Origin: Planctomycetota bacterium
GTDB lineage: Bacteria > Planctomycetota > UBA1135
DNA: 16,404 nt
NCBI GenBank assembly: GCA_029243845.1
Contig: JAQWRF010000123.1
Location: 1-16,404 of the forward strand
Reading direction: 5' to 3'
Part shown: in pieces, positions 1 through 7,092 of the stretch
Position numbering within the stretch: position 1 is the stretch's first letter
Layout: every line of letters begins with the position of its first letter
Notes under the pieces: model-generated
The model's database searches: none
What the model was told of the DNA's origin: nothing
The model's input: only the letters and a program-made list of their open reading frames with translations
Position numbers and translations under genes: made by a program

Positions 1-1127
1 ACGTGTCGGCGATTACCACCGCTGACTTTTTGGAAGATGGGCGTGCAGTAGCCAAGTCCGACTGGAACAACGATGGCGCTGTTGATTTAATCTTGCGCAA
101 TCGCAATGCCCCGCGCTTGCGCGTCTTGCAAAATAATTTATTGCATAACAATTGGCTGCAAGTTCGACTCGTTGGCAATGGCATCACTGTTAACCGCGAT
201 GGTATTGGCACTAAAGTTGTTGCGACAATAGGCGACTCACAGCACATGGAAGTTTTGACCGCAGGCGATGGATACCTTAGCCAATCTTCAAAAATGCTTT
301 ACTTCGGAATGGCTGACGCAAAATCGGTCGATAAGCTCGAAGTCACTTGGCCAGATGGCAGCAAAATGTCCTACAGCGATGTCGCCTGCAACCAGCAGCT
401 AACATTCACTCACGGCGTCGGCATGAATACCATTGATGCGACAGGCAGCAAATTACCGAGTGACGATTGGAGCGCAGCCAGCGACAACGACGTGTGGAGA
501 ATCCCACTAGTCAGCCGCCTGCCGGTAGCCGAGGTCCCAATTCCATCCGCAGCTGATCCTGGACGCAAGCTCGGTGACTTAGCTGGACGCCCCGCTCTGC
601 TGAACTTCTGGTCTACAACCTGTGCGGTCTGTTTAGCAGAGTTAGATGAGTTGGCGCAGGCCAAGAAGAAGCTAAATCGCTTCAATCTACAAGTGGTAAC
701 CATGTGCACCGACGGTTCCGAAATGGACCCCTTAGCGGCCAAGCTGATGCAATCTTTCGGATTTGACAAATTAGCCGGAGCTGCGAATGCTGAGGTAGTC
801 CAAATAATGCAAGTGCTTGTTAATGAAGCACTTGGGCCGGACACCACCACTCCGCTACCGTTCAGCCTGTTGATTGATAGCCGCGGTGATTTAGTCGAGA
901 TTTACTTCGGGAAACTGCAGGTACAGGGCCTTTTACGCGATTTGCGGCTACAGAAGACCCTCAGCACTCAAACGCCCGACCTTGGCCCACTTTCATTCGG
1001 ATCGAGGCTCGCTTTTCGTGATCGCTCGTTCCTGTCTCTCGCGGCGGAATTCCGCCAATTGGGCCTAGATTCACTGGCAAATTACTACCAACAGTTCGAT
1101 GGGCGCTTCGGCCCATCACGAAAATGA
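1..1127 (+). CDS. ASPIC/UnbV domain-thioredoxin fusion protein, C-terminal part (5' truncated by window)
   Basis: The reading frame is open from the window edge, so the true start lies upstream; the GTG at position 3 is probably internal. The first 45 residues resemble an FG-GAP/VCBS repeat end (DWNNDGAVDLIL). Next comes an ASPIC/UnbV domain (about residues 50-140) with the LVGNGITVNRDGIGTKV signature and WPDGS. From about residue 185 a TlpA/ResA-like thioredoxin domain follows, with LLNFWSTTCAVC carrying a CxxC pair (C-A-V-C). The final 45 residues are unassigned and look helical. FG-GAP/UnbV proteins are usually exported, and TlpA-type domains act in reducing thiols outside the cytoplasm, so a periplasmic or surface role is inferred; the substrate is unknown. 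It ends with TGA at 1125-1127, just before the rpsD promoter. Domain calls are fairly firm and the function is open. Confidence 0.85.
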   Translation, partial: VSAITTADFLEDGRAVAKSDWNNDGAVDLILRNRNAPRLRVLQNNLLHNNWLQVRLVGNGITVNRDGIGTKVVATIGDSQHMEVLTAGDGYLSQSSKMLYFGMADAKSVDKLEVTWPDGSKMSYSDVACNQQLTFTHGVGMNTIDATGSKLPSDDWSAASDNDVWRIPLVSRLPVAEVPIPSAADPGRKLGDLAGRPALLNFWSTTCAVCLAELDELAQAKKKLNRFNLQVVTMCTDGSEMDPLAAKLMQSFGFDKLAGAANAEVVQIMQVLVNEALGPDTTTPLPFSLLIDSRGDLVEIYFGKLQVQGLLRDLRLQKTLSTQTPDLGPLSFGSRLAFRDRSFLSLAAEFRQLGLDSLANYYQQFDGRFGPSRK

Positions 1128-1135
1128 TTTTATCC

Positions 1136-1164
1136 TTGACGATTTTGTCAGTTTTCCCTACTAT
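1136..1164 (+). promoter_or_regulatory. Sigma70-type promoter for rpsD
   Basis: A TTGACG -35 box (1136-1141) and a TACTAT -10 box (1159-1164) are separated by exactly 17 bp. A second possible -10 (TATATT, 1162-1167) overlaps. Transcription would begin near 1171, giving a leader of about 50 nt before the rpsD ATG at 1221. It lies directly after the stop of the upstream gene, so rpsD is probably transcribed independently. It is the best consensus promoter in the window. No clear Shine-Dalgarno sequence precedes the ATG. Confidence 0.7.
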
Positions 1165-1220
1165 ATTCGACCGTTTCGCCCTATCTCCGTATCAATTCAG
1201 GGCGTACATAAAATCAATTC

Positions 1221-1826
1221 ATGGCTACATACACAGGCCCTAAAGTTCGCTTGTCCCGTCAACTCGGCGTGGCAATTTCCGACAACCCTAAGCACCTTAA
1301 CTCGCGTCGCCTAGACACGCCTCCGGGTGGTTCTGCTAAGCGTATGCGTCGTCTTTCCGACTACGGTGTGCGTTTGCGTGAAAAGCAAAAGTTGCGTTAC
1401 TACTACAACGTGCAAGAGAAGCAATTTCGCAAATACATGAAGGAAGCTACACGCCGCAAGGGTAACACCGGTGACAACCTCATCGAAATACTCGAGCGCC
1501 GCCTAGACAACGTTTGCCGCCGTATCAACTTTGGCCGCAGTATTTGGCAAGCACGTCAAGGAGTTAACCACGGTCACGTAAAAGTGAACGGCCGTCGCGT
1601 TGACATCCCTTCGTACCAAGTTCGCCCAGGTGACGTTATTACTGTTGCTGACAAGTCAAAAGAATTTATCGGTCGTTCGGTTGAGCTCGCAGAAAATGCT
1701 CCTACTTTCGAGTGGATGACATTTGACGGTGCTAACTTAACTTGTACTATTACCGACATGCCAAAAGGTGCTCAACATCCATTCGATGTTCACCTCGGTA
1801 TGATTGTAGAATTCTACTCATCGTAG
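1221..1826 (+). CDS. rpsD: 30S ribosomal protein S4
   Basis: This 201-residue protein is ribosomal protein S4, a primary 16S rRNA-binding protein that nucleates 30S assembly. The N-terminus starts with the typical YTGPK; the core has KQKLRYYYNVQEKQFRKY. The S4 RNA-binding domain spans about residues 90-155 (ERRLDNVCRRINFG, ARQGVNHGHVKVNGR, PGDVI). The zinc-binding cysteines of many bacterial S4 proteins are missing from the N-terminal region; the only cysteines are one in the S4 domain and one near the C-terminus. This Cys-less form with a TPPGG segment fits my memory of planctomycete S4 proteins. The gene stands alone, without rpsM, rpsK or rpoA next to it, has its own promoter, and is followed by a hairpin terminator. 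The length is normal for the family. Confidence 0.97.
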   Translation: MATYTGPKVRLSRQLGVAISDNPKHLNSRRLDTPPGGSAKRMRRLSDYGVRLREKQKLRYYYNVQEKQFRKYMKEATRRKGNTGDNLIEILERRLDNVCRRINFGRSIWQARQGVNHGHVKVNGRRVDIPSYQVRPGDVITVADKSKEFIGRSVELAENAPTFEWMTFDGANLTCTITDMPKGAQHPFDVHLGMIVEFYSS

Positions 1827-1873
1827 AACTCAAATAACGATGGTCATAGTTGGCCTCTAACGCCAACACCCCT

Positions 1874-1908
1874 AACGAACCTACCCTTGCCGGTAGGTTT
1901 GTTTTTTA
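1874..1908 (+). terminator. Rho-independent terminator after rpsD
   Basis: A 12-bp stem (1874-1885 with 1892-1903, one G-U pair) encloses a 6-nt loop and is followed by further T residues (stem end plus 1904-1907). It lies 48 nt after the rpsD stop and directly beyond the end of the convergent small CxxC gene. The T-rich side faces rpsD transcription, so rpsD is the main client; on the other strand the hairpin has no good T tract. Confidence 0.85.
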
Positions 1909-2151
1909 TTAGGTCCACTTATCGTTGTTAAGGTCGTCCGGCCTATCTGGCTTTTCTTCTGCCTTCTTGGCTGCCTGCGTAAATAGGTCATCAAGCTCGT
2001 TTTTGCGGTTATTCTCCGCCGCCAACGCCTGGCCGAAATCTATGCCAGAAGGCTGATCTTTCTTACCATGGCTGATGATTTCGCCACTATCGCGGTCGAT
2101 GCGCATCTCTACATCGCAGTCAGGGCACTTAATATATAGGTCTTTTTTCAT
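1909..2151 (-). CDS. Small CxxC (zinc-ribbon-like) protein, function unknown
   Basis: I do not recognise a named family for this 80-residue protein. It has one CxxC pair near the N-terminus (CPDC, residues 9-12) followed by a short acidic strand-like segment (EMRIDRDSGEIISHG), which looks like half of a zinc ribbon. The rest is hydrophilic and probably helical (about residues 38-70), with an acidic tail. A single CxxC could complete a metal site by dimerisation; this is inference. The gene lies about 160 bp downstream of mazG on the same strand, convergent with rpsD. No good Shine-Dalgarno precedes the ATG; only an A-rich AAAGAA stretch lies directly before it. Confidence 0.65.
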   Translation of the reverse strand: MKKDLYIKCPDCDVEMRIDRDSGEIISHGKKDQPSGIDFGQALAAENNRKNELDDLFTQAAKKAEEKPDRPDDLNNDKWT

Positions 2152-2208
2152 TTCTTTATGTTTTTTAAATTAATTGGGAACCTTTTGCTGTTTGCGCCCT
2201 CTAAATAG

Positions 2209-2273
2209 TGAAGCAAGTAAGTTTTATTATCGCATTTAATCCAGGGGGCTGATGATGAGACCCTTGCTTCATT
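2209..2273. repeat. Inverted repeat in the mazG/CxxC-protein gap
   Basis: A perfect 9-bp inverted repeat, TGAAGCAAG (2209-2217) and CTTGCTTCA (2263-2271), can be extended at the outer edge by a G-U and an A-T pair. The arms are 45 nt apart. No T tract follows on either strand, so it is not a simple terminator. It lies in the longest non-coding gap of the window and could be a leader structure or a protein-binding site. Nothing identifies a known riboswitch. Confidence 0.4.
2226..2231 (-). promoter_or_regulatory. Possible extended -10 element for the small CxxC gene
   Basis: On the minus strand the sequence reads TGC-GATAAT, an extended -10 with five of six consensus bases. No good -35 box lies 16-18 bp upstream. 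It would give a leader of about 67 nt for the gene starting at 2151. It falls inside the inverted repeat's loop, which could allow regulation. Low confidence. Confidence 0.25.
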
Positions 2274-2311
2274 CAACTCAAGCCGCAACTTCATCCCCTC
2301 ATAGATAAAGT

Positions 2312-2599
2312 TTAGGAGCACGCGCAAGGCACCGCACTACAGTACGGACATCCTTGTGCGTATTTTTTTTGCGCTACTGTTTCTAGATCGATACCTTTCA
2401 TAGAAGCCAAGGTGACCAACCAAGCCAGTACATCGGCGAACTCTTCTTCAAGGTTCTCGCGGTCATCATCGCGCCGGATGGCACGCGTTAACTCGCCAAC
2501 CTCTTCGGCGAACCACATAAAAGTGCCTTCGATACCGCGCGCACTGTCTTTGTTGAAGTATATTGCTTCAATGTGTTTCTGGAATTCACTTATCTTCAT
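2312..2599 (-). CDS. MazG-like nucleotide pyrophosphohydrolase with Cys-rich tail
   Basis: This 95-residue protein belongs to the all-alpha MazG-type NTP pyrophosphohydrolase superfamily, whose members hydrolyse (d)NTPs to the monophosphate and PPi for pool sanitation. The metal-binding pattern is visible: EEVGE (residues 32-36) and EEEFAD (51-56), followed by the helical VLAWLVTLASMKGIDLE. It is a single MazG domain, much shorter than E. coli MazG. The last residues form a compact cysteine cluster CPYCSAVPCAC (84-94; C84, C87, C92, C94) that could bind zinc; this is inference. The start overlaps the end of the phosphatase-like gene by 14 nt, so the two are translationally linked. The substrate cannot be told from sequence. 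Confidence 0.85.
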   Translation of the reverse strand: MKISEFQKHIEAIYFNKDSARGIEGTFMWFAEEVGELTRAIRRDDDRENLEEEFADVLAWLVTLASMKGIDLETVAQKKYAQGCPYCSAVPCACS

Positions 2600-3998
2600 T
2601 AGCTTTAGTGTTTCTAATTAGCACAAACCCAAGATCAGGATGCGCATTGTCGCCGAGGTACTTCAGCAACTTTTCTTGCATGATTTCTAAGCCACTCTCG
2701 ACTGCAATCTTAGCCAAGGCATAAACTCCTTTTTCGCCAAGCTCTTTGCCAGCTGCGTTTTCACAAGTAGTAGCGCGCGGGCTATACATGAACATGGCAT
2801 CGCCATCTTTAAGCTGTAGCTGCAGAGTTTCAACAGAGTTTCTAAAAATGGGGCCGCCGTCAAAGCCGAGGGCGATACCGTTGGGCTGCAAGGTACGCAT
2901 TTCACCGGACTCGGCATCGAAGCGCACGGCTGGAGACTGATGGCCTGCGGATACTATTTCTCCTTCGCCAGTTTGCGGATTAAAGCGCGCTGCCATAACT
3001 GTGCAATACATGCCTTTCGCCAAGTCACGGTGCAAAGCAAAGTTAGCGGCGTCTATGGATTCGGCGAGCGCTAATCCGGAAAGCGAGCGCACCCGCAAAT
3101 AGGAACGCGTCATGGTCATGATTAAGGCGCCGGCAAGCCCACTTATCGACGGTGCGCCGACCCATGCGGTAACGAAGCCATCTTCATCGTCGCGCATAGC
3201 ATCTACGAAGTCACCAGTACCAGGGCCTTCTGCCTCAAGCACGCAAGTCGAGACTTCCCAGTTGTTGACCACTGGGATATCCATAGGTCGCAGGCGGCGT
3301 TGCACGTCGCGCAAATTTGCCGTCTCGGAAAGAGAATCAACAAGCGCTTGTGCTTGCTCTTGGCTTTCAACCAAATCATCTACCATCCGCTCTACAGCGA
3401 TAGCAAGATGCGCTACTTCGCCAACAGCGTTTTCAGCGCTGATACTGGTGTCTACGTGGCCACGTGAAATTTTCAACACGTCATCGACCATTTCGTTGAG
3501 CGGTCGGGTGATGCGCTTGGCAGTGATTAACGCCATAACGACCACGATTAAAACGAAAGCGGCAAAGACCAACACCACCAACGAGATTATTTTAGTCGAA
3601 GCAGATGCCATGCTATCTAGCGGGGCATAAAAGCCCTCGGAAATAGAATTTTGACCGCCTTGATTTGCTGGCGATGCCAAAAAAACAATTTTATCGACAG
3701 TCTCGCCGTCAACGTCGAGTTTACCTTTGCCAACCTGAACTACTAAACCGGATTGCGAGGTATGGCGTGTTAAATACATGTCGCCCGACCTCTCGGCATT
3801 CAAAGCATTCAACCGCGCCGTCTCGGATGCCAGCTCCACCTGCGCAGCAGTCGTTATCGTGCCACCAATTTCGTCGATGCCATTCAGTAACAAGAACGAG
3901 GCTGCAACCGCGACTACGCTGGCGACCAATCCCAACCCGAGCGTAAAACGACTGGCAATACCCATTCCGGGTTTACGGCGTACGTATTCTTCAGACAT
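2586..3998 (-). CDS. Membrane HAMP protein with degenerate SpoIIE/PP2C-type phosphatase domain
   Basis: This 470-residue protein has one membrane helix at about 17-39, an extracytoplasmic region (40-133), a second helix at about 136-160, a HAMP linker (161-213) and a short coiled coil. A SpoIIE/RsbU-type PPM phosphatase fold covers about residues 240-463. This layout is that of a sensor controlling a Ser/Thr phosphatase, typically acting in partner-switch systems. Fold landmarks are kept: GD at 262-263, AL-x-M (291-294), SAGH (350-353), NGIALG. Key residues are not. The usual D-V-S-G-H-G is A-P-S-I-S-G (282-287), so the metal Asp is Ala282. The usual T-D-G is S-P-R (406-408), so the second Asp is Pro407. 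A catalytically dead, signalling or scaffolding role is inferred. The start overlaps the pgpA stop (TAATG), and the stop is TGA. Confidence 0.85.
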   Translation of the reverse strand: MSEEYVRRKPGMGIASRFTLGLGLVASVVAVAASFLLLNGIDEIGGTITTAAQVELASETARLNALNAERSGDMYLTRHTSQSGLVVQVGKGKLDVDGETVDKIVFLASPANQGGQNSISEGFYAPLDSMASASTKIISLVVLVFAAFVLIVVVMALITAKRITRPLNEMVDDVLKISRGHVDTSISAENAVGEVAHLAIAVERMVDDLVESQEQAQALVDSLSETANLRDVQRRLRPMDIPVVNNWEVSTCVLEAEGPGTGDFVDAMRDDEDGFVTAWVGAPSISGLAGALIMTMTRSYLRVRSLSGLALAESIDAANFALHRDLAKGMYCTVMAARFNPQTGEGEIVSAGHQSPAVRFDAESGEMRTLQPNGIALGFDGGPIFRNSVETLQLQLKDGDAMFMYSPRATTCENAAGKELGEKGVYALAKIAVESGLEIMQEKLLKYLGDNAHPDLGFVLIRNTKANEDK

Positions 3999-4480
3999 TA
4001 AGCGATGTAGTTAGTGTAAATGCACAAGGCGATAGCAGCATAAATACCCGCGACGACATCGTCGAGGATAATTCCCCATCCGCCTGAAACTTTTTCTAGT
4101 TGGCGGGCAGGTGGTGGCTTGAAGATGTCAAAAAATCTAAACAGCAAGAAGCCGACAGCTAAATGAATAGTCAAGTTATGTTCAGGGTCAATAAAGGCAA
4201 CCGTGACCAAAAAACCGATCACTTCATCGAGCACATATTGGCCCGGATCTTTGCGCTGCCATTTCTCTTCGGCCCACTTGCCGAGAGGCGCGCCAATTAA
4301 AGTCAGCACCACTGCAGTGACCAAACATGCGAGCATATAATGCGCCGGCAAGTACAACGCGAAAACTATAGCAAGCGCAACTCCACCGAGAGTACCGAAC
4401 GTACCCGAAGCAATGGGCGCATAGCCTAAACCGAAACAAGTTAGGTATGCTTCAATGAGGCGGTCTTTAGCAGATGACAT
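3998..4480 (-). CDS. pgpA: Phosphatidylglycerophosphatase A
   Basis: PgpA removes the phosphate of phosphatidylglycerol phosphate to give phosphatidylglycerol at the cytoplasmic membrane. Family signatures are all present in this 160-residue protein: GLGYAPIASGTFGTLGG near the N-terminus, DEVIGF in the middle, FRFFDIFKPPPAR, and GIILDDVVAG near the C-terminus. These supply the acidic residues of the active site. Several hydrophobic segments (about residues 30-50, 52-66, 85-97, 105-115 and 140-158) fit a small multi-span membrane protein. The length is normal. It begins 3 nt after the uvrD stop (TAG-GGT-ATG) and its stop overlaps the next gene's ATG, so it is part of a tight minus-strand operon. 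Confidence 0.95.
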   Translation of the reverse strand: MSSAKDRLIEAYLTCFGLGYAPIASGTFGTLGGVALAIVFALYLPAHYMLACLVTAVVLTLIGAPLGKWAEEKWQRKDPGQYVLDEVIGFLVTVAFIDPEHNLTIHLAVGFLLFRFFDIFKPPPARQLEKVSGGWGIILDDVVAGIYAAIALCIYTNYIA

Positions 4481-4483
4481 ACC

Positions 4484-6652
4484 CTAGCTTAGCTTCTCGA
4501 GCATCGAATAAGCCATAAGCAATGTGCGCTGTTCTGCAGTTTCGTTAAATTCAACGACAATGCGCGCGTTGGCGCCAGTGCCTTGAATGCGCTCAACGAA
4601 GCCATCGCCAAACACGGGGTGGCGCACTTCGTCACCAACGACGATTTCCGAAGAAGTACCGTCATCGCTATTGGTCAAACTGGTGCTGCTACGCGTCGGG
4701 AAACTGTCAACTTCTTTTAGCTGAGAAGCGAATGCCGTTTCGGGCAGCACTTCTTGCGGAATTTCTTGCAGAAATCGTGACGGTGAGGTTGGCCCAGGAG
4801 AACCGGTTCGATAACGCACTTTTGCATGCGTTAGCATGATCTCTTTACGCGCACGCGTTAGCGCCACATAAAACAACCGGCGCTCTTCTTCGAGTCCGTC
4901 AGGGTCTTCGAAAGAACGCGCATGGGGGAACAAACCCTCTTCGTTACCCACCACCGCAACGCAATCAAATTCTAAACCTTTGGCCGCGTGGATCGTCATC
5001 AATGAAATTTTCTCGGCAGTGACATCCCATCGTTTGGTGTCGGTAAGCAACGAAATCTCTTGCAGGAAGCCGTGGACTCCGCCTTCTTCACGCGCATCAT
5101 ACTCAGCGGCGAATGCTAATAATTCATCAATGTTCGCTAGGCGATCGACATCTTCAGTCGCTTCTAACTTATCTGCATAGCGGCGATAACCCGTGCGCTC
5201 GACGATGTTGCGCAAAGTTATTTCTGCGGAAGTCGTCTGCTGGCAAATGTTGTCGTAAATCGACAAGAACTTCAGGATACCTCTTTTGGCTGTACCACGA
5301 ATGGACGCGCGCACGTCGTCGCGTTTAATACTCGTTAACATCGATTCGCGATTAGCATTGGCTTGCTCATGTAAACGCACTATCGATGTTGCGCCAATTC
5401 CACGTGGTGGGACATTAACAATTCTGTCAAAGGCCACGTCGTCGCGAGGATTGACGACTAAACGCGCAAACGAAATGAGGTCTTTAATTTCTTTGCGTTC
5501 AAAGAAGCTAAGGCCGCCAATCATTTGATAAGGGATTTGCAAGCGAGTTAATGCCTGCTCTAAAGATCGCGAGCAGGAGTTGGTGCGGTAGAACACCGCA
5601 ATTTCTTTGGCGGATGTACCTGCGTCAACCCAGCGCGCGATTTGCATCGCTACAGTGTCGGCCTCGCGCTCTTCGTCGTAAGCATCGGTCAATAAAATAG
5701 GTGCGCCATCTTCTTGCTCGGTCATCAAACCTTTTTCATAACGCTCTTCGTTTTGCTCGATAACATTTTGAGCAGCTTTAAGGATATTACCAACCGAACG
5801 GTAATTCTGCTCGAGGCGCACAATCTTAGCATTCGGGAAGTCGCGCTCGAAGTTAAGGATATTCGAAATGTCAGCGCCACGCCAGCTGTAGATGGATTGG
5901 TCAGGGTCGCCACAAACAGCCAAATTGGTTGTTGCCTTCGACAGCAGACTTACCATTTCAAACTGCACTTGGTTTGTATCTTGGTATTCATCTACCAAAA
6001 CATGGTCGAAACGGTTTACCCAACGCGGGGCAGGCTGTTCTGCGTCATATTTCAGTAACATCAAGCCTTTCCAGAGCAGATCGTCGAAGTCTAGAGAGTC
6101 TTGCTGCGCTAAAGCATGTTCGTACTTGCCATAAATTTGCGCACAAATTTCAGCCTCGCGCCCGTAAACAGGCTCGTCGTTTAAATCAGCTGGTGACATA
6201 CGATTTTGCTTCCAGGTCGAGATGATATTCTCAAATTTGCGTGGACGATAAATCTGCGGGTCGAAACCGGCCTCTTTAATCAACCTGCGCAGTAATTTTC
6301 GCCGATCGTCGACATCGATAATCGAAAAATTAGAGGTACGCCCAACCGGCTCGGGCTGCATTTTTAACATACGCGCACAAATACCATGAAAAGTTCCGGC
6401 CCAAATACCAGTGTGCGGCACGAAAGCAGCAATCCGACTTTTCATTTCTTGCGCAGCCTTATTGGTGAAGGTAATCGCCAAGATGCGTGACGGCAGTACG
6501 CGGCGCTCGGTCACCAAATGCGCAACACGACGGGTAATGGTACGCGTCTTACCTGTGCCCGCACCCGCTAATATCAGCAATGGACCATCACCGTGCTCAA
6601 CAGCTTGCTGCTGCGCTGGATTTAGCTTCGAGAGGAGGTCACTGTCTTGCAT
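4484..6652 (-). CDS. pcrA: UvrD/PcrA-type 3'-5' DNA helicase
   Basis: This superfamily 1A DNA helicase unwinds DNA with 3'-5' polarity in repair and replication restart. Motifs occur in order: Q motif LNPAQQQAVEH; Walker A GAGTGKT (residues 30-36); ITFTNKAAQEM (Ia); DEYQDTN (II); GDPDQSIYSWRGAD (III); QNYRS (IV); MTIHAAKGLEFD (V); FYVALTRARKE (VI). The C-terminal tail GDEVRHPVFGDGFV is the Tudor-like module typical of PcrA/UvrD, which contacts RNA polymerase in characterised members. I chose ATG 6652 (722 residues) over the longest frame (start 6748), because the extra 32 residues match nothing in the family and would overlap the divergent acpS gene. The gene heads the operon with pgpA. UvrD and PcrA cannot be separated by eye. 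Confidence 0.96.
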   Translation of the reverse strand: MQDSDLLSKLNPAQQQAVEHGDGPLLILAGAGTGKTRTITRRVAHLVTERRVLPSRILAITFTNKAAQEMKSRIAAFVPHTGIWAGTFHGICARMLKMQPEPVGRTSNFSIIDVDDRRKLLRRLIKEAGFDPQIYRPRKFENIISTWKQNRMSPADLNDEPVYGREAEICAQIYGKYEHALAQQDSLDFDDLLWKGLMLLKYDAEQPAPRWVNRFDHVLVDEYQDTNQVQFEMVSLLSKATTNLAVCGDPDQSIYSWRGADISNILNFERDFPNAKIVRLEQNYRSVGNILKAAQNVIEQNEERYEKGLMTEQEDGAPILLTDAYDEEREADTVAMQIARWVDAGTSAKEIAVFYRTNSCSRSLEQALTRLQIPYQMIGGLSFFERKEIKDLISFARLVVNPRDDVAFDRIVNVPPRGIGATSIVRLHEQANANRESMLTSIKRDDVRASIRGTAKRGILKFLSIYDNICQQTTSAEITLRNIVERTGYRRYADKLEATEDVDRLANIDELLAFAAEYDAREEGGVHGFLQEISLLTDTKRWDVTAEKISLMTIHAAKGLEFDCVAVVGNEEGLFPHARSFEDPDGLEEERRLFYVALTRARKEIMLTHAKVRYRTGSPGPTSPSRFLQEIPQEVLPETAFASQLKEVDSFPTRSSTSLTNSDDGTSSEIVVGDEVRHPVFGDGFVERIQGTGANARIVVEFNETAEQRTLLMAYSMLEKLS

Positions 6653-6654
6653 GA

Positions 6655-6663
6655 TGCTATATG
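6655..6663 (+). promoter_or_regulatory. Possible extended -10 element in the uvrD/acpS divergent gap
   Basis: The sequence TGC-TATATG reads as an extended -10 towards acpS, giving a start near 6670 and a leader of about 12 nt. The same stretch read on the other strand (CATATA or TATAGC) lies 3-5 nt before the uvrD ATG. Neither direction shows a convincing -35. Because only 29 bp separate the two coding regions, both promoters must overlap here or inside the neighbouring genes. Confidence 0.3.
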
Positions 6664-6681
6664 ATGACGTCGAGCAAGCCC

Positions 6682-7092
6682 ATGAGCGACCCCCTTCCTT
6701 CAATCTTCGGAATTGGCCTCGACTTAGTCGATATTCAGCGCCTAGCAAAGTCCATCGAGCAAGGTGGGCAGAGTTTTCTCGACCGCATCTTCACCGTGGC
6801 CGAACAAGTCTACTGCAGTGGCGGTAGCCGTCCGCATGAGCATTTTGCCGCACGTTGGGCAGCTAAAGAAGCGGCGATGAAAGTACTAGGAACCGGATGG
6901 TCTGGCGGCGTTGCGTTTACAGATTTCGAAGTGAGTAACGACAGTAACGGTCGCCCTTCCTTAACGGTGGCCGGGGTAGCGGCAACAGTGGCGAGCGAGA
7001 TGGGTATTGTCGAATGGCAACTATCGTTATCGCATACAGGTACTACGGCTGGCGCGGTGGTGCAGGCAATCAGCGCCCGCCCTGGCGCATAA
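6682..7092 (+). CDS. acpS: Holo-[acyl-carrier-protein] synthase
   Basis: AcpS transfers the 4'-phosphopantetheine arm of coenzyme A to a serine of acyl carrier protein, activating it for fatty acid synthesis. Family motifs are clear: GIGLDLVDIQR with the metal-binding Asp, FTVAEQVYC, and FAARWAAKEAAMKVLGTG with the catalytic WAAKEA. The C-terminal WQLSLSHTGTTAGAVV is the usual LSLSHxxxxA segment. ATG 6682 gives 136 residues, close to the family norm; the ATGs at 6661 and 6664 would add seven residues without similarity. It is divergent from uvrD. Its 3' end overlaps the convergent TPR gene by 23 bp. No Shine-Dalgarno is visible. Confidence 0.95.
   Translation: MSDPLPSIFGIGLDLVDIQRLAKSIEQGGQSFLDRIFTVAEQVYCSGGSRPHEHFAARWAAKEAAMKVLGTGWSGGVAFTDFEVSNDSNGRPSLTVAGVAATVASEMGIVEWQLSLSHTGTTAGAVVQAISARPGA

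Noticed and set aside
410..850. A 146-residue minus-strand reading frame
   Set aside because: It lies antisense to the UnbV-thioredoxin coding region, has no recognisable motif and is a shadow of the plus-strand gene.
2249..2262. Resemblance of the CTGATGATG stretch to part of a fluoride riboswitch or a hammerhead core
   Set aside because: The upstream GG-GATG half of the riboswitch and the GAAA part of the hammerhead are not present; the downstream gene does not fit either.
6653..6748. A longer N-terminus for the helicase (start at 6748)
   Set aside because: The extra 32 residues have no family similarity and overlap the divergent acpS gene; ATG 6652 gives the usual PcrA start.
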